Part shown: piece by piece, positions 8,944-18,411 of the stretch | Numbering within the stretch: the first letter of the stretch is position 1 | How the letters are laid out: each line of letters begins with the position of its first letter | Assembly (NCBI RefSeq): GCF_034262375.1 | Contig: NZ_CP139558.1 | Coordinates: 4,464,001-4,528,000, forward strand | DNA: 64,000 nucleotides | From: Mucilaginibacter sabulilitoris | GTDB lineage: Bacteria > Bacteroidota > Bacteroidia > Sphingobacteriales > Sphingobacteriaceae | Direction: 5' to 3' | The notes under the pieces: model-generated | What the model saw: only the letters and a program-made list of their open reading frames with translations | The model's database searches: none | Told to the model about the DNA's origin: nothing | Translations under genes and position numbers: made by a program

Positions 8944-10572
8944 TTACTTTTGCTCAAATATATCTCCCGGATTCCACGTTGGCCGGTCAGGATTCTGCGC
9001 CACGAGGTACCCGATCAGAAAGTTGAGCTGGGCATATTTTTTTCCCGCCTCAAAATCAAAAATGCCGTTTATATCATCCTGGGGCTTATGATAATATTTA
9101 GCCCGCCAAGGCGCCACAATTTCATTCATATTGTTTTTGCCATCAGCCGTTTTGCTGCCATATTTAATATGCAGGGCCGGGATACCCTGTAAAACAAAAC
9201 TATACTGATCGCTTCGGGTAAAACGCGACTGAGCAGGCTCAGGATCGGGCTCAACACTTAAGCCAAGATGATCTGCCGCTTGTGTAACCTGGTTAGCCAG
9301 TGAAGAATGTTCGGCACCTAAAGCAGTAATTGATAATAAAGGAGCTATAATAGTGGGCATATCGGTATTAATGTCCGCAACCATATTTTTAACAGGTACT
9401 GTTGGGTATTTTGCAAAATAGCCCGATCCCAGGTCGCCGGATTCTTCGCCTGTTACCAACACCATGAGTATTGACCGTTTGGGTTTTATTTTAATATTCT
9501 TATATACCCTGGCAATAGCCAATAAACTGGCTACCCCCGAAGCGTTATCATGCGCACCATTATATATAGAATCACCTTCTATAGGTTCACCTACTCCCAA
9601 ATGATCTAAATGAGCACTGTGTACTACATACTCATATTTTAGTATAGGGTCTGTGCCAGGTATTTTGCCAACAACGTTATAGCTTGTAACATCCTGATAA
9701 CGTGAAGTATATGAAATATTTACACCCACATTTAAAGCAAATGAGTGAGCTTGTCCGGCTTTCAGATGGCTTGTAATATCGGACAGCGATTTACCGGCGC
9801 TGCCCAGCAACATATTAAACAAATCATAATTAACACTACAAAATACGCTTATTTGATCAGAGTAATAAGTACGGGATACAGCCACGCGGTCCTGGTTATC
9901 AAGCACGCTATAAATGCCCTTGCTAATATTATTTAATTTCATTGTTGAATCAGCCTGTCCCATCATAACGCCTATTGCACCGTGCTCGGCAGCAACCTTC
10001 AAAATTTGAGCCGTACTCATCGTATGTGCAGCGACCGAAGACGGAAATTTTTCCGGGGCTCCACGCATCACCAATACAATTTTCCCTTTTACATCCAGTC
10101 CGGCATAATCATCATATCCAAGAGTTGGTTCAGTGATGCCATACCCTGCAAATACCAGGTCGCCCGAGGTCCTCACAGCTGGATTTGCCGGGTTAGGATA
10201 GATCACATAGGCATCATCTCGCAAAATCAAATTATTAAACTGACCACTATTTAATGATAAAACAGGGTTACTGGTAAATGCCCTACGCATTTTCACCTGT
10301 TGTAACCAGGTGGCATTTTCGCCTGCAGGTTTAACACCAAGCGATTTCAATTGTGCAACAACATAATCTACAGCCATTTGATAACCTTCAGTCCCTGGTG
10401 CCCGTCCTTTCAACTTGTCATCGGCCAAATAGGTAATATCTGCTTTTATTTGTTCGGGAGAAACCAGCTTTAATGACCGCTCAACATCTGTACTTAATTT
10501 TAGCTGCTGGGCCGATAACGCATTACCAATTGTAACAATAAACAGGAACAAGAAACAAAATTTAATCATCAC
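8944..10572 (-). CDS. Secreted M28 family zinc aminopeptidase
   Basis: Exported metallopeptidase of 542 residues. A signal peptide (FCFLFLFIVTIGNALSAQ) is followed by an N-terminal DDKLKGRAPGTEGYQ motif common in this subgroup, an inserted PA domain (about residues 130-270) with VKGKIVLVMRG, and the M28 catalytic domain. Zinc-ligand candidates are His in SAHLDHLG (about 319), Asp in GAHDNASG (about 342), Glu-Glu in TGEESGDLGS (about 377), Asp in DINTDMP (about 402) and a late His in PALHIKYG. These make a complete di-zinc site. It probably trims peptides in the periplasm or outside the cell. The gene ends 52 bases before the preferred threonine synthase start, and the two may share a transcript. 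Confidence 0.92.
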   Translation of the reverse strand: MMIKFCFLFLFIVTIGNALSAQQLKLSTDVERSLKLVSPEQIKADITYLADDKLKGRAPGTEGYQMAVDYVVAQLKSLGVKPAGENATWLQQVKMRRAFTSNPVLSLNSGQFNNLILRDDAYVIYPNPANPAVRTSGDLVFAGYGITEPTLGYDDYAGLDVKGKIVLVMRGAPEKFPSSVAAHTMSTAQILKVAAEHGAIGVMMGQADSTMKLNNISKGIYSVLDNQDRVAVSRTYYSDQISVFCSVNYDLFNMLLGSAGKSLSDITSHLKAGQAHSFALNVGVNISYTSRYQDVTSYNVVGKIPGTDPILKYEYVVHSAHLDHLGVGEPIEGDSIYNGAHDNASGVASLLAIARVYKNIKIKPKRSILMVLVTGEESGDLGSGYFAKYPTVPVKNMVADINTDMPTIIAPLLSITALGAEHSSLANQVTQAADHLGLSVEPDPEPAQSRFTRSDQYSFVLQGIPALHIKYGSKTADGKNNMNEIVAPWRAKYYHKPQDDINGIFDFEAGKKYAQLNFLIGYLVAQNPDRPTWNPGDIFEQK

Positions 10573-10733
10573 TTAAATAAATAACATTGTCAATTATAAT
10601 ATTGGCCAAGATATTAACTAACGCTTTTACAGGCAAGTTTTTAGTGATATTGATGTAAATGAACAATAAGAATACAAATTGGGCCAGTACAAGGGCATAC
10701 ACATGCACATGAATTAGAACTAACCGGTAAAAG

Positions 10734-13598
10734 TTATTGCTTTGTTTTTACAGTAGGCTTTCCAGCGGTGCCAAAACGCGCAAGTACCTTATTAATGGTT
10801 GAACTATCTCTTAAAATGCTAACCCGCATGCGAGTCATGGCGTAATCTGAAATTTGCCAGCCAAGCGGCAATACCGGCCAGATACTGGTATTCGGCACCC
10901 GTTCGGCTGTTGGTCTGAACTGGTAAAAACCATAATTTTTTATGCGGGAAAGAGAATAGTTCCAATCATCTGATTTTTTCATATATCCTACCCTGCTGTT
11001 TAATATACCTACCGGCGGCGCCAGTGGCTCAAACAAGTTCCCGGGCTTGCCGGTAGGTTCCATTCGCTCCACAGAATTAGGGAGCGAAAGGAACTGAGGT
11101 TGTATGTGATTAAATATGGTATCTTCCTTTATCAGTTTACTTCGTATCCTTTCAAATACGTTTAACACCGACAGTGAAGTTTCAGCACCTGAATTATCCC
11201 AGGTACCGCCATCGGTAAAATGATGTTTGCCATTTAACTTTGCGGTTGGACTTATATACGGAAACCTGGCACTAAGAAAAGCCGCTGTACTCAGGCGCAA
11301 ATCGCCAGGATCTTCAATTTCCTGTTCCAGGAATACAGTAGAAGGAAAATCAAGGCTATCCAATATCACCGGTGCTGTTATACCTTTTTTGCCGCTATCT
11401 ACATCAAAAGTATTGGCAAATAATAATGGTACTTCATAATTACTATGCTTCCATAGCCTCCCCATAGTAATTTTCATATCCAGGTTATGTGTATGGGTAT
11501 GCCTTTCCCAATCCTGTTCCATGAGTCGTGCCCGGTCTGCCCAGGGTGCTATACCCAATGACGATGCCAGCATATCCCGGCCAAGCAAAGCAACTATATT
11601 TGAAGTAAGATAATCATTCTGGTAAATCGCAAGGGAATTAAGCGGATAAAAAACTGTATCATTTACTGTATTTTGCCTGTATTGATAGCGGGCATTGCAA
11701 AGTAAAGACAGGCCAATGGTACCGCCTGACGCACCTGAATAAGAAAAAACGTAATGCTGAAAGCCTTTTGCAGAAATCCCTCTTTTGTACTGACTTTTTA
11801 ACAAACTATCCAGCGTGCCTATAACCATGGTTGTCCATACCGTAGCCCGGATGCCTCCCCCATAAGCATTTACAAAAAACACAGGATATGGCTTACCTGG
11901 ATTACGGGCAACAAAATCCTTAATCTCCTGTTTGCGACTATACAACCATTGTTCTGTATACGTATTTAATGAATCAAGTGACTTGTGATAGCCATTTTGT
12001 TTTTGAATATGGGCCTCATGATATGCTGTAATTGTACTTATTGACCGGTAAAGTGTAAACAGCAATAAAAATGTGATTAAACTGATCCCTGTTTTTTTAC
12101 CGGCAAACAGTAAAAAAGAAAAAAACAATAAGTAACCTGCCGCGGCACATATTACTATCGGCATTGTATAAAAACGGTTGCCACTGGTAATGGTATCTAA
12201 AAACGGTGGGAAATTACACAGGATAAAAAAAAGTGTAGCTATCAATCCGCTAAAAACTATCCATGGTGCTATATGCCACCCGGCTATAGCTGGAATACTG
12301 GTGCGAAGCGTGACGGTAATCATAAATATCACCGACAAAAAGAACAGATCAAGCGAAAGATAGGCAAGAAAATAAGGCTCCCGGTTTTGTTGCTCATACC
12401 CTCCTCCCCACATGATCATAGGAAACAGCAATAAACCTATGCTTAGCCAATAGCGCCATAAAACAACCTTGGCTCCGGGCATGTAAAACCTTTCAATCCA
12501 ATGGTAGCTTAATACAATCTTATAAAAAATCAAAGATGCAACCAGTAAAACCAATGGCGAAATTCCGTTAAGCAGATAATCAATATGGTAAGCATTCATG
12601 GTTTGCAGAATACCTGTAGCCGGGATCAGGAATCCCGCAGCGCCCAGTAACCGACCAGTATCTACCTTACTTAATGGCCTTAGCCCTGCCGGTAAACGAA
12701 TATTAAAATCAACAGCGCCCACAAAGAATGCCTTATAGCTTATTTTAAGCGAATTATCAATTGCTTTTGGCAGATGCCAGCACATTAAAGCCAACAAAGT
12801 GATTGATGCTAAGAAATAGAAACTTGCCCATCGGGAGGTATTGATTGATAACAGCATATCCTGAACCTGGTCGCTGATAAAAAGCCCCATGAAAAAAACC
12901 ATCAATGTCATCAGTACAGGACGAAAGCGCCAGGAATACTTAAGTAACCTTGCCAGCCATGCTGATGTGTAATCGAGCCAAAACCGGGGTTTACCCAGTT
13001 TAAATGACTCATACAGTAACTTTCCAAAAACAATAATGAACAGCAGATATTTTGTATATGCTAAAATGCTGATTGTCCAGGCATCCGGCAGTGTTTCCCC
13101 GAGCCTGAAATTAACCAGAGCCCTCTGGGTTAAAATATTTTCAAATACATCTATAACTCCTGCTATTATAACCAGAACTGAATATATTACAATTGTTTTC
13201 TGAGGGATTACCCGGCGCCGCGGATTTGCTTTCTGGCAGCCTATCCTGATTATTAAAATAATTAAAATGGCTACGTAGCCTAAAATAAAACCATAATCGG
13301 CATTGTTTTGCAACGTTACTGTCTCGATTCCGGTTGTAGTTTTTGGGAAGGTGGACTTACTGGTGTAAACTTCGTTTTTTTTGAATCCGGCCTGCCATTC
13401 CTTCAGTATCGAATCTCTTTTAGCGTTACTGGTATTGAATTCCCAGTTGATGATGCCTGAAGGGGTATATTTTGTTACAATGAGATAATTATCCTTCAGG
13501 GTCATACTCCCGACAATCAGAAAGCCGGTGAGCAGTAACAAAAAAATCGGTTGGAAATGACGATTGACCCAATTCTGTAAACGTCGAAGCATAATCAT
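10734..13598 (-). CDS. Multi-pass membrane protein with C-terminal patatin-like hydrolase domain
   Basis: 954 residues. The N-terminal half has about a dozen hydrophobic segments, beginning with FLLLLTGFLIVGSMTL and then continuing from residue 105 to about 520. The C-terminal half carries the three patatin-like landmarks in order: the glycine-rich oxyanion loop YGGGIRATVW near residue 578, a nucleophile elbow YSGASGGTIG near 621 (GxSxG form), and the DGG motif HFTDGGTWDNSG near 794, which supplies the catalytic aspartate. This suggests a membrane-embedded lipid acyl hydrolase; in characterised patatins a Ser-Asp dyad cleaves phospholipids. The side of the membrane on which the domain lies is not clear. 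It stands alone, with 161 bases to the M28 peptidase downstream and 103 to the MscS gene upstream. Substrate is unknown. Confidence 0.75.
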   Translation of the reverse strand: MIMLRRLQNWVNRHFQPIFLLLLTGFLIVGSMTLKDNYLIVTKYTPSGIINWEFNTSNAKRDSILKEWQAGFKKNEVYTSKSTFPKTTTGIETVTLQNNADYGFILGYVAILIILIIRIGCQKANPRRRVIPQKTIVIYSVLVIIAGVIDVFENILTQRALVNFRLGETLPDAWTISILAYTKYLLFIIVFGKLLYESFKLGKPRFWLDYTSAWLARLLKYSWRFRPVLMTLMVFFMGLFISDQVQDMLLSINTSRWASFYFLASITLLALMCWHLPKAIDNSLKISYKAFFVGAVDFNIRLPAGLRPLSKVDTGRLLGAAGFLIPATGILQTMNAYHIDYLLNGISPLVLLVASLIFYKIVLSYHWIERFYMPGAKVVLWRYWLSIGLLLFPMIMWGGGYEQQNREPYFLAYLSLDLFFLSVIFMITVTLRTSIPAIAGWHIAPWIVFSGLIATLFFILCNFPPFLDTITSGNRFYTMPIVICAAAGYLLFFSFLLFAGKKTGISLITFLLLFTLYRSISTITAYHEAHIQKQNGYHKSLDSLNTYTEQWLYSRKQEIKDFVARNPGKPYPVFFVNAYGGGIRATVWTTMVIGTLDSLLKSQYKRGISAKGFQHYVFSYSGASGGTIGLSLLCNARYQYRQNTVNDTVFYPLNSLAIYQNDYLTSNIVALLGRDMLASSLGIAPWADRARLMEQDWERHTHTHNLDMKITMGRLWKHSNYEVPLLFANTFDVDSGKKGITAPVILDSLDFPSTVFLEQEIEDPGDLRLSTAAFLSARFPYISPTAKLNGKHHFTDGGTWDNSGAETSLSVLNVFERIRSKLIKEDTIFNHIQPQFLSLPNSVERMEPTGKPGNLFEPLAPPVGILNSRVGYMKKSDDWNYSLSRIKNYGFYQFRPTAERVPNTSIWPVLPLGWQISDYAMTRMRVSILRDSSTINKVLARFGTAGKPTVKTKQ

Positions 13599-13701
13599 GT
13601 ATATAACTAAAGTTACAGAAAAAGAGCCGCAAAGAAAATGACGCAGGTCAATATTTACCTATGCACCAGGACAATTACTAATTTTCATGAATAACCTTTC
13701 C

Positions 13702-16107
13702 TTATTTTATAAAGATGCCTTCCGCATTCAGTTTCTCGTGCAATAAAAGTAATATTTCGCTTTTTGCTTCTTCCGCTTTAGATACTTCTGTACTCCAGAA
13801 ATATGCCTTCAGATCAAATCCATCTTCATTAACCTTTGTAAATAATATCTGTGGCTCTCGGCTTTGATAAACATATTTAGATGCGCGGATAGTTTTTTTG
13901 ATGGCCGACGAAACTACTTCCATATCCGTATTTCCACTCACAACCAGTTCCATTTCCAGCCTGCGCTGGCTATTGGTGAGCGTCCAGTTAACAATCTTTT
14001 GTGAGAGTATATCGCCATTAGGTATAATTACTTCGGCTCCTTCCTGCGTTAGTAAAGTACTTGAACGTAACCCAATTTCCCTTACCCTTCCGGTTTGATC
14101 GCCAATTTCCACTATATCACCTATTTGCAGAGGCCTGTCGAAGATCAATACTATGCCCGATACAAAATTGTTTACGATGTTCTGCAATCCCAAACCAATA
14201 CCAACACCCAATGCGCCAATCACAATCGTGATCTTATCAACCGGTACACCTGAAGCAGCCACTGCCAGCAAATAACCGAGGCATAATAAAACAAGCTTGG
14301 CGATTAACAGCCGGGAGCGCTGCCCTTTATCGTGCACTTCCTCCTCATCTTCTGTATCCCCGAAAAAGTAACCCACATACCGCTGCAGTAAATGCGCCAT
14401 CCAGATAATAAAGAAGAAGAGCACTACACCTCCAACGGTGAAGGTGGCATTACCAATGCTTCTCGGCGTATGCAAAAAGCCGGTAAGGTTTTCTAATAAT
14501 GAGGTATATACATTCAGGTTAGTGGTAAATACAATAAGCCATAATATAACCACAAGGAAAAGAATAAGCCGGCGGAAACTTTTAATGATTTGTCCATGCT
14601 CAAAATCGCCAGTAAACCCGCGTTTAACACGACTGGCTACTATTTGCAATAATATGGCCTCTACGCAAATCTGGCTAAATACAGCCAATCCTATTGCCTG
14701 CATAAAGGAGAATATGGCGGCGTTGCCCAATATCTGAGCAAGCGAAAAGCGCCCGAATATATTAAAGAGCACCGACAGCACATTCATAACATTGTGCAGG
14801 ATGATCACAAACCTTAAAAACCCTTTCAGATGCAAATTCTGCCGCATTTTTGAAAGGAAGAGCAAACCAAAGGTAAAAGAGAATATATTAAGTAAGATTA
14901 ATAAAGAGCGTTGCCAGAATCCCGGATCGGCCATGTGGTGGGTGAAGGAGAAGCAGATATAAAGAACAACCATTGCGATCCAATAGAGAAACAATTCTCG
15001 CGGCCATTTTTTCCAGCAAATTACGGTAAGAATAATCATGAGCACAAACTGCATTGACTCAATGTAAGTTGAGGGGGCATACAGATCAAACAGCGGTGCG
15101 ATAGAAAACATCACCACAAACGAGGCAATAATAAATCCGGATGGCAGATAGGTAAAATCAAGATTACTAATACTTTGCATTGCTTTCCGGCGTTTTAATA
15201 TCCGTATATTCCGGTATATCCATATAAAGAACAATACGCCGATAAGTAACAAAAACAAGCGTTTATTACCACTGTCTTTAAAATAGTAGTTCAACGCTTT
15301 CTTTTCACCCTGGTAAGCTTTATTAAATGAAGAACGGGCGTTTGCTGCATCAGCGGTAGTATCTTTTTGCCACAAATAATTATACTCTTTACCAAATATG
15401 CGGATGGCCGATGTAGTAAGCAGGTTGTTTACTTTTTCGAGTAATTGTACTGTAGTTATAGTACTGGATGACGTATGGGTTTGCAGCCGGTTTATTATGG
15501 CGGCGCTTCTCCTTAGTTTTGCGGTACTGGTACGCCATACCGTGCGCATATCCTTTAATTGTGGAGCAAACTGCTGTTTCAGCACAGAATCCTTTAATAG
15601 CTGTCTTAATACTGTATCAGACCGCAGCTTTCTCATGCTACCTTTGAGATCTGTTAATTTGTTATCCGTACTATCCAATATTTGGCGGTGCTCTTTAAGG
15701 TCACTTTGAATATTCTGCAGTAAGGTCCTGAACACTTGCAGGTTCCGCAGGTTTAGAGCGCTACTGTTATTGAGGATATTATCTTTTAAAACTATCAGAA
15801 CAGAATCAGCATCCTTTAGCTTTGTTCTTATTTGGGTGATATTCAGGCTCAGCTCACTTTTGTTATCTATATTATTGAGTAACATGTAAGTGTTTTCAAT
15901 CTGCAACTGATAATCACTGCTGGTAAGCTTAGCCGAATCGGCAAACAGGGATGACATGCCGCCACCTTTTTTTGTTTGCCGAGTGTTATTATACACGTGT
16001 TTGGCTGTATCGGGTTTTAAACTTTTTGTTTTATCCTGGGCAATTGCCGCAAAACACAACGTTAATAGTAAGCAAGCTAAGGTCAGGCAGCGAAGGTGGT
16101 TCTTCAT
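13702..16107 (-). CDS. Large MscS-type mechanosensitive channel
   Basis: 801 residues. A signal peptide (CLTLACLLLTLCFAAIAQ) is followed by a long, polar, helix-rich periplasmic region to about residue 280, then around ten transmembrane helices. The MscS core lies near residues 610-790: the glycine/alanine-rich pore helix IGALGVGIGLGLQNIVNNF is followed by the upper beta domain with FDRPLQIGDIVEIGDQTG and VIIPNGDILSQKIVNWT. Length and layout match MscK/YbdG-like and MscM-like large channels, which release solutes on hypo-osmotic shock. The upstream region (16108-16329) holds a small perfect hairpin, CCAATA-CGA-TATTGG at 16165-16179, possibly in the leader. No regulator is linked. Confidence 0.93.
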   Translation of the reverse strand: MKNHLRCLTLACLLLTLCFAAIAQDKTKSLKPDTAKHVYNNTRQTKKGGGMSSLFADSAKLTSSDYQLQIENTYMLLNNIDNKSELSLNITQIRTKLKDADSVLIVLKDNILNNSSALNLRNLQVFRTLLQNIQSDLKEHRQILDSTDNKLTDLKGSMRKLRSDTVLRQLLKDSVLKQQFAPQLKDMRTVWRTSTAKLRRSAAIINRLQTHTSSSTITTVQLLEKVNNLLTTSAIRIFGKEYNYLWQKDTTADAANARSSFNKAYQGEKKALNYYFKDSGNKRLFLLLIGVLFFIWIYRNIRILKRRKAMQSISNLDFTYLPSGFIIASFVVMFSIAPLFDLYAPSTYIESMQFVLMIILTVICWKKWPRELFLYWIAMVVLYICFSFTHHMADPGFWQRSLLILLNIFSFTFGLLFLSKMRQNLHLKGFLRFVIILHNVMNVLSVLFNIFGRFSLAQILGNAAIFSFMQAIGLAVFSQICVEAILLQIVASRVKRGFTGDFEHGQIIKSFRRLILFLVVILWLIVFTTNLNVYTSLLENLTGFLHTPRSIGNATFTVGGVVLFFFIIWMAHLLQRYVGYFFGDTEDEEEVHDKGQRSRLLIAKLVLLCLGYLLAVAASGVPVDKITIVIGALGVGIGLGLQNIVNNFVSGIVLIFDRPLQIGDIVEIGDQTGRVREIGLRSSTLLTQEGAEVIIPNGDILSQKIVNWTLTNSQRRLEMELVVSGNTDMEVVSSAIKKTIRASKYVYQSREPQILFTKVNEDGFDLKAYFWSTEVSKAEEAKSEILLLLHEKLNAEGIFIK

Positions 16108-16329
16108 GAAGGGAAATTTTTGTTTTGCTAAACAATAAAAAGTCGTTCTATTAAACTATTTACACCAATACGATATTGGCCGAAATCTGAATAATATTTC
16201 TTGTTATTACAGTTATATTTCGCCCGGTAAATGTAAAAACTTCTTTTATATGATAGTTAGTATGTATTGTTAAGCAATAAAAAAATTACTCAAAAGTCAT
16301 GAGGATATAAAATTTGTTACAGCAAGTAG

Positions 16330-18393
16330 TTAATGTTTAATCAGCACATGCACCGTTTCACCTTCCTTTGCCGTATAGGTGTGTTTCGTGCCCTTAGTAA
16401 TAATATTTATAGCAACCTTATCATTTGATTGTCTTACTACTTTCAGATCGAATACTGCACCAAACGAGTGAATATTATTCAGGGCTATTTCGTTCCATCC
16501 TTTTGGCAGCCGGGGTGTACAGTCAAAACTATTAAAGCCCGTTGGCCGCATCCCGAATAATCCTTCTGTAAATATACGGCAGTATAAGCCACTTTCGGCC
16601 GAAAGATGCCTCTGGTTACCTTCGGGATAGGCTTCAACCGGATATGGCACATGCTCACCCAGCAACCTGCGGCGCGAGTAATAATGCAGGAAAGTCATTG
16701 CCCGTTCCGTTGCCCCAGCCTGCAGCACCCCGCGCAGTGCATATAGTGTTGACCGGTCCCAAAAAGTATCCTTACCTGCCTCAGTAGCTAATCCGTCGGC
16801 TGTCCAGAGCCTGGGTGAGAACAACGCATCTATAGTACCCTTACTCCTATTGTAAATGCCCATGGTTAGCGGCATGCAGATCCAGGCACGTAAAACATTA
16901 TTTGTTTCATAATATTTGTACGTTTCAAATCCATCTACATTGGCACCAAAATACTTTTCAATATTGTTTTTCAATTCAGTAGCCTGTTTTGTATAAGCAT
17001 CCGTTTGTTTTTTAGGTATCTGCAGTTGCTTGCCAAGCAATGCTGCGGAGACCAGCGCGTCATAATACAGACTGTTGGTAGAAAGATTGGCTTTACCGGA
17101 TGGGAACCGGCCTTCCAATTCGTCACTTTTCGACTCCACAACACCATTATTATTAATATGTCTCCGGCTATACTCCAGGCACCAGCTTATTAAAGGCCAT
17201 AATACTTTGGCCGAATCGGCATTACCATTGGCAAGGGCATATCTTGAAGCTCCGTATGCAATCATAGCCTGATCACCACGGTCGCCGGCGCCTTTCCAAA
17301 CCGTATCCCCTTCTGCTACTATAGAACTGGGCAGCGGCTCATATTGCGGGTTCATGTACCGGGCAAACATCCGGTAACAATTCATAGCCGACAAGTTGCC
17401 TATGCTATCGCCCGAAAAGGCAAAAAAAGGACTGATATATTCAGCCTGATCATTTGCCCATATAGCTGCATAATAAGACAAGCCACCGGGGCCATGCATA
17501 TACCCGCCTTTTGTTTTAAATATACTTTCGGTTCCACGTATTTTGGCAAACGCAAATTCGGTGTTTAAAATACTATCTGGTGTTATCAGCTGCAATGGTG
17601 ACAGGATTTGGGCAATTCTTTTCATACGGGCTTTTTCTTCGGCCTCCGGGGAAATGGATACCGGCACCAAAGGATGATCCGTTGCCCTATAGCAAACAGC
17701 AAAAGCGGTTGATTGCCCGGGCTGCAATATCCTGCTACCATCATTTACCGATTCCATGATAACCGTATGTGGTGCTGATTTGCTGCGAAGCGTATCTGTA
17801 GTTACTTTACGTTTCAGGTTCTCTATAGAAATGGTAACCGGTTTATTGCTGATATTGGAAAATTCAAACCGCTCAATTGCTAAAGGCTTGTCTACAGAAG
17901 GAAACAGGCTGCGTTCAATTTTTACCAGCGGTGGGTTGCCAGCCTGTGCGGACATGCGCATAACGCCATGCTGATTAATGCCCTTTAGCTGATAGGCTGC
18001 CCCTCCGGATTCGTTCTTTTGAGAAATATCAAATCTGAGTAGTTGATTGTTGATATAGATGCGCGGCAGTTCATTATCATCAAAAGTATAAGCAATGTGG
18101 CTCCTGGTATCATCGGGCAGCATCCTAAAGGTAGGGAAAACTACCGTACGGGTAATTTTTGAAATCCCCGCGGTATCTACGCTATATGCTATCCAAAGAG
18201 ATACCTTTTCTCCCGACATTTCAATATGATCAGCATGTGGCAAGCGATCTTTGATATCCCATGCGATACTGCCGTCATGCTGAATAGACCACCTGTCGTT
18301 CTGTTGGGGTAAAATTGTTTTCTGAGCATATAGCGTATGTTGAGCTAAAACAACCAGTATAATTATGAGGGCCTTGTTTATATAAAATTTCAT
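16330..18393 (-). CDS. Secreted (alpha/alpha)6-barrel glycoside hydrolase-like protein
   Basis: 687 residues with a signal peptide (LIIILVVLAQHTLYAQ). An N-terminal beta-sandwich of about 260 residues leads to a helical-toroid domain with repeated aromatic and acidic blocks such as YYAAIWANDQAEYISPFF, GDRGDQAMIAYG, TFWDRSTLYALRG and AESGLYCRIFTEGLFG, then a short beta tail (RLPKGWNEIAL). This is the layout of six-hairpin glycosidases related to alpha-L-rhamnosidase and GH95/GH78-like enzymes, but I cannot assign a family. Acidic residues in ANDQAEY and DRGDQAM are candidate catalytic residues. It follows the 488-residue toroid protein by 18 bases, in the same operon driven by the promoter at 19929-19959. 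It is likely periplasmic or surface exposed. Confidence 0.75.
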   Translation of the reverse strand: MKFYINKALIIILVVLAQHTLYAQKTILPQQNDRWSIQHDGSIAWDIKDRLPHADHIEMSGEKVSLWIAYSVDTAGISKITRTVVFPTFRMLPDDTRSHIAYTFDDNELPRIYINNQLLRFDISQKNESGGAAYQLKGINQHGVMRMSAQAGNPPLVKIERSLFPSVDKPLAIERFEFSNISNKPVTISIENLKRKVTTDTLRSKSAPHTVIMESVNDGSRILQPGQSTAFAVCYRATDHPLVPVSISPEAEEKARMKRIAQILSPLQLITPDSILNTEFAFAKIRGTESIFKTKGGYMHGPGGLSYYAAIWANDQAEYISPFFAFSGDSIGNLSAMNCYRMFARYMNPQYEPLPSSIVAEGDTVWKGAGDRGDQAMIAYGASRYALANGNADSAKVLWPLISWCLEYSRRHINNNGVVESKSDELEGRFPSGKANLSTNSLYYDALVSAALLGKQLQIPKKQTDAYTKQATELKNNIEKYFGANVDGFETYKYYETNNVLRAWICMPLTMGIYNRSKGTIDALFSPRLWTADGLATEAGKDTFWDRSTLYALRGVLQAGATERAMTFLHYYSRRRLLGEHVPYPVEAYPEGNQRHLSAESGLYCRIFTEGLFGMRPTGFNSFDCTPRLPKGWNEIALNNIHSFGAVFDLKVVRQSNDKVAINIITKGTKHTYTAKEGETVHVLIKH

Positions 18394-18411
18394 TAATTTA
18401 TTGAATTATAA

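Noticed and set aside
8892..8957. TTG start extending threonine synthase by 22 residues.
   Set aside because: It would overlap the M28 peptidase gene by 14 bases, and the extra residues have no family resemblance; the ATG at 8891 gives the usual length.
16108..16329. Possible small gene or riboswitch before the MscS gene.
   Set aside because: The 222 bases are A/T-rich with stops in every frame and only a six-base-pair hairpin at 16165-16179; nothing further can be supported.
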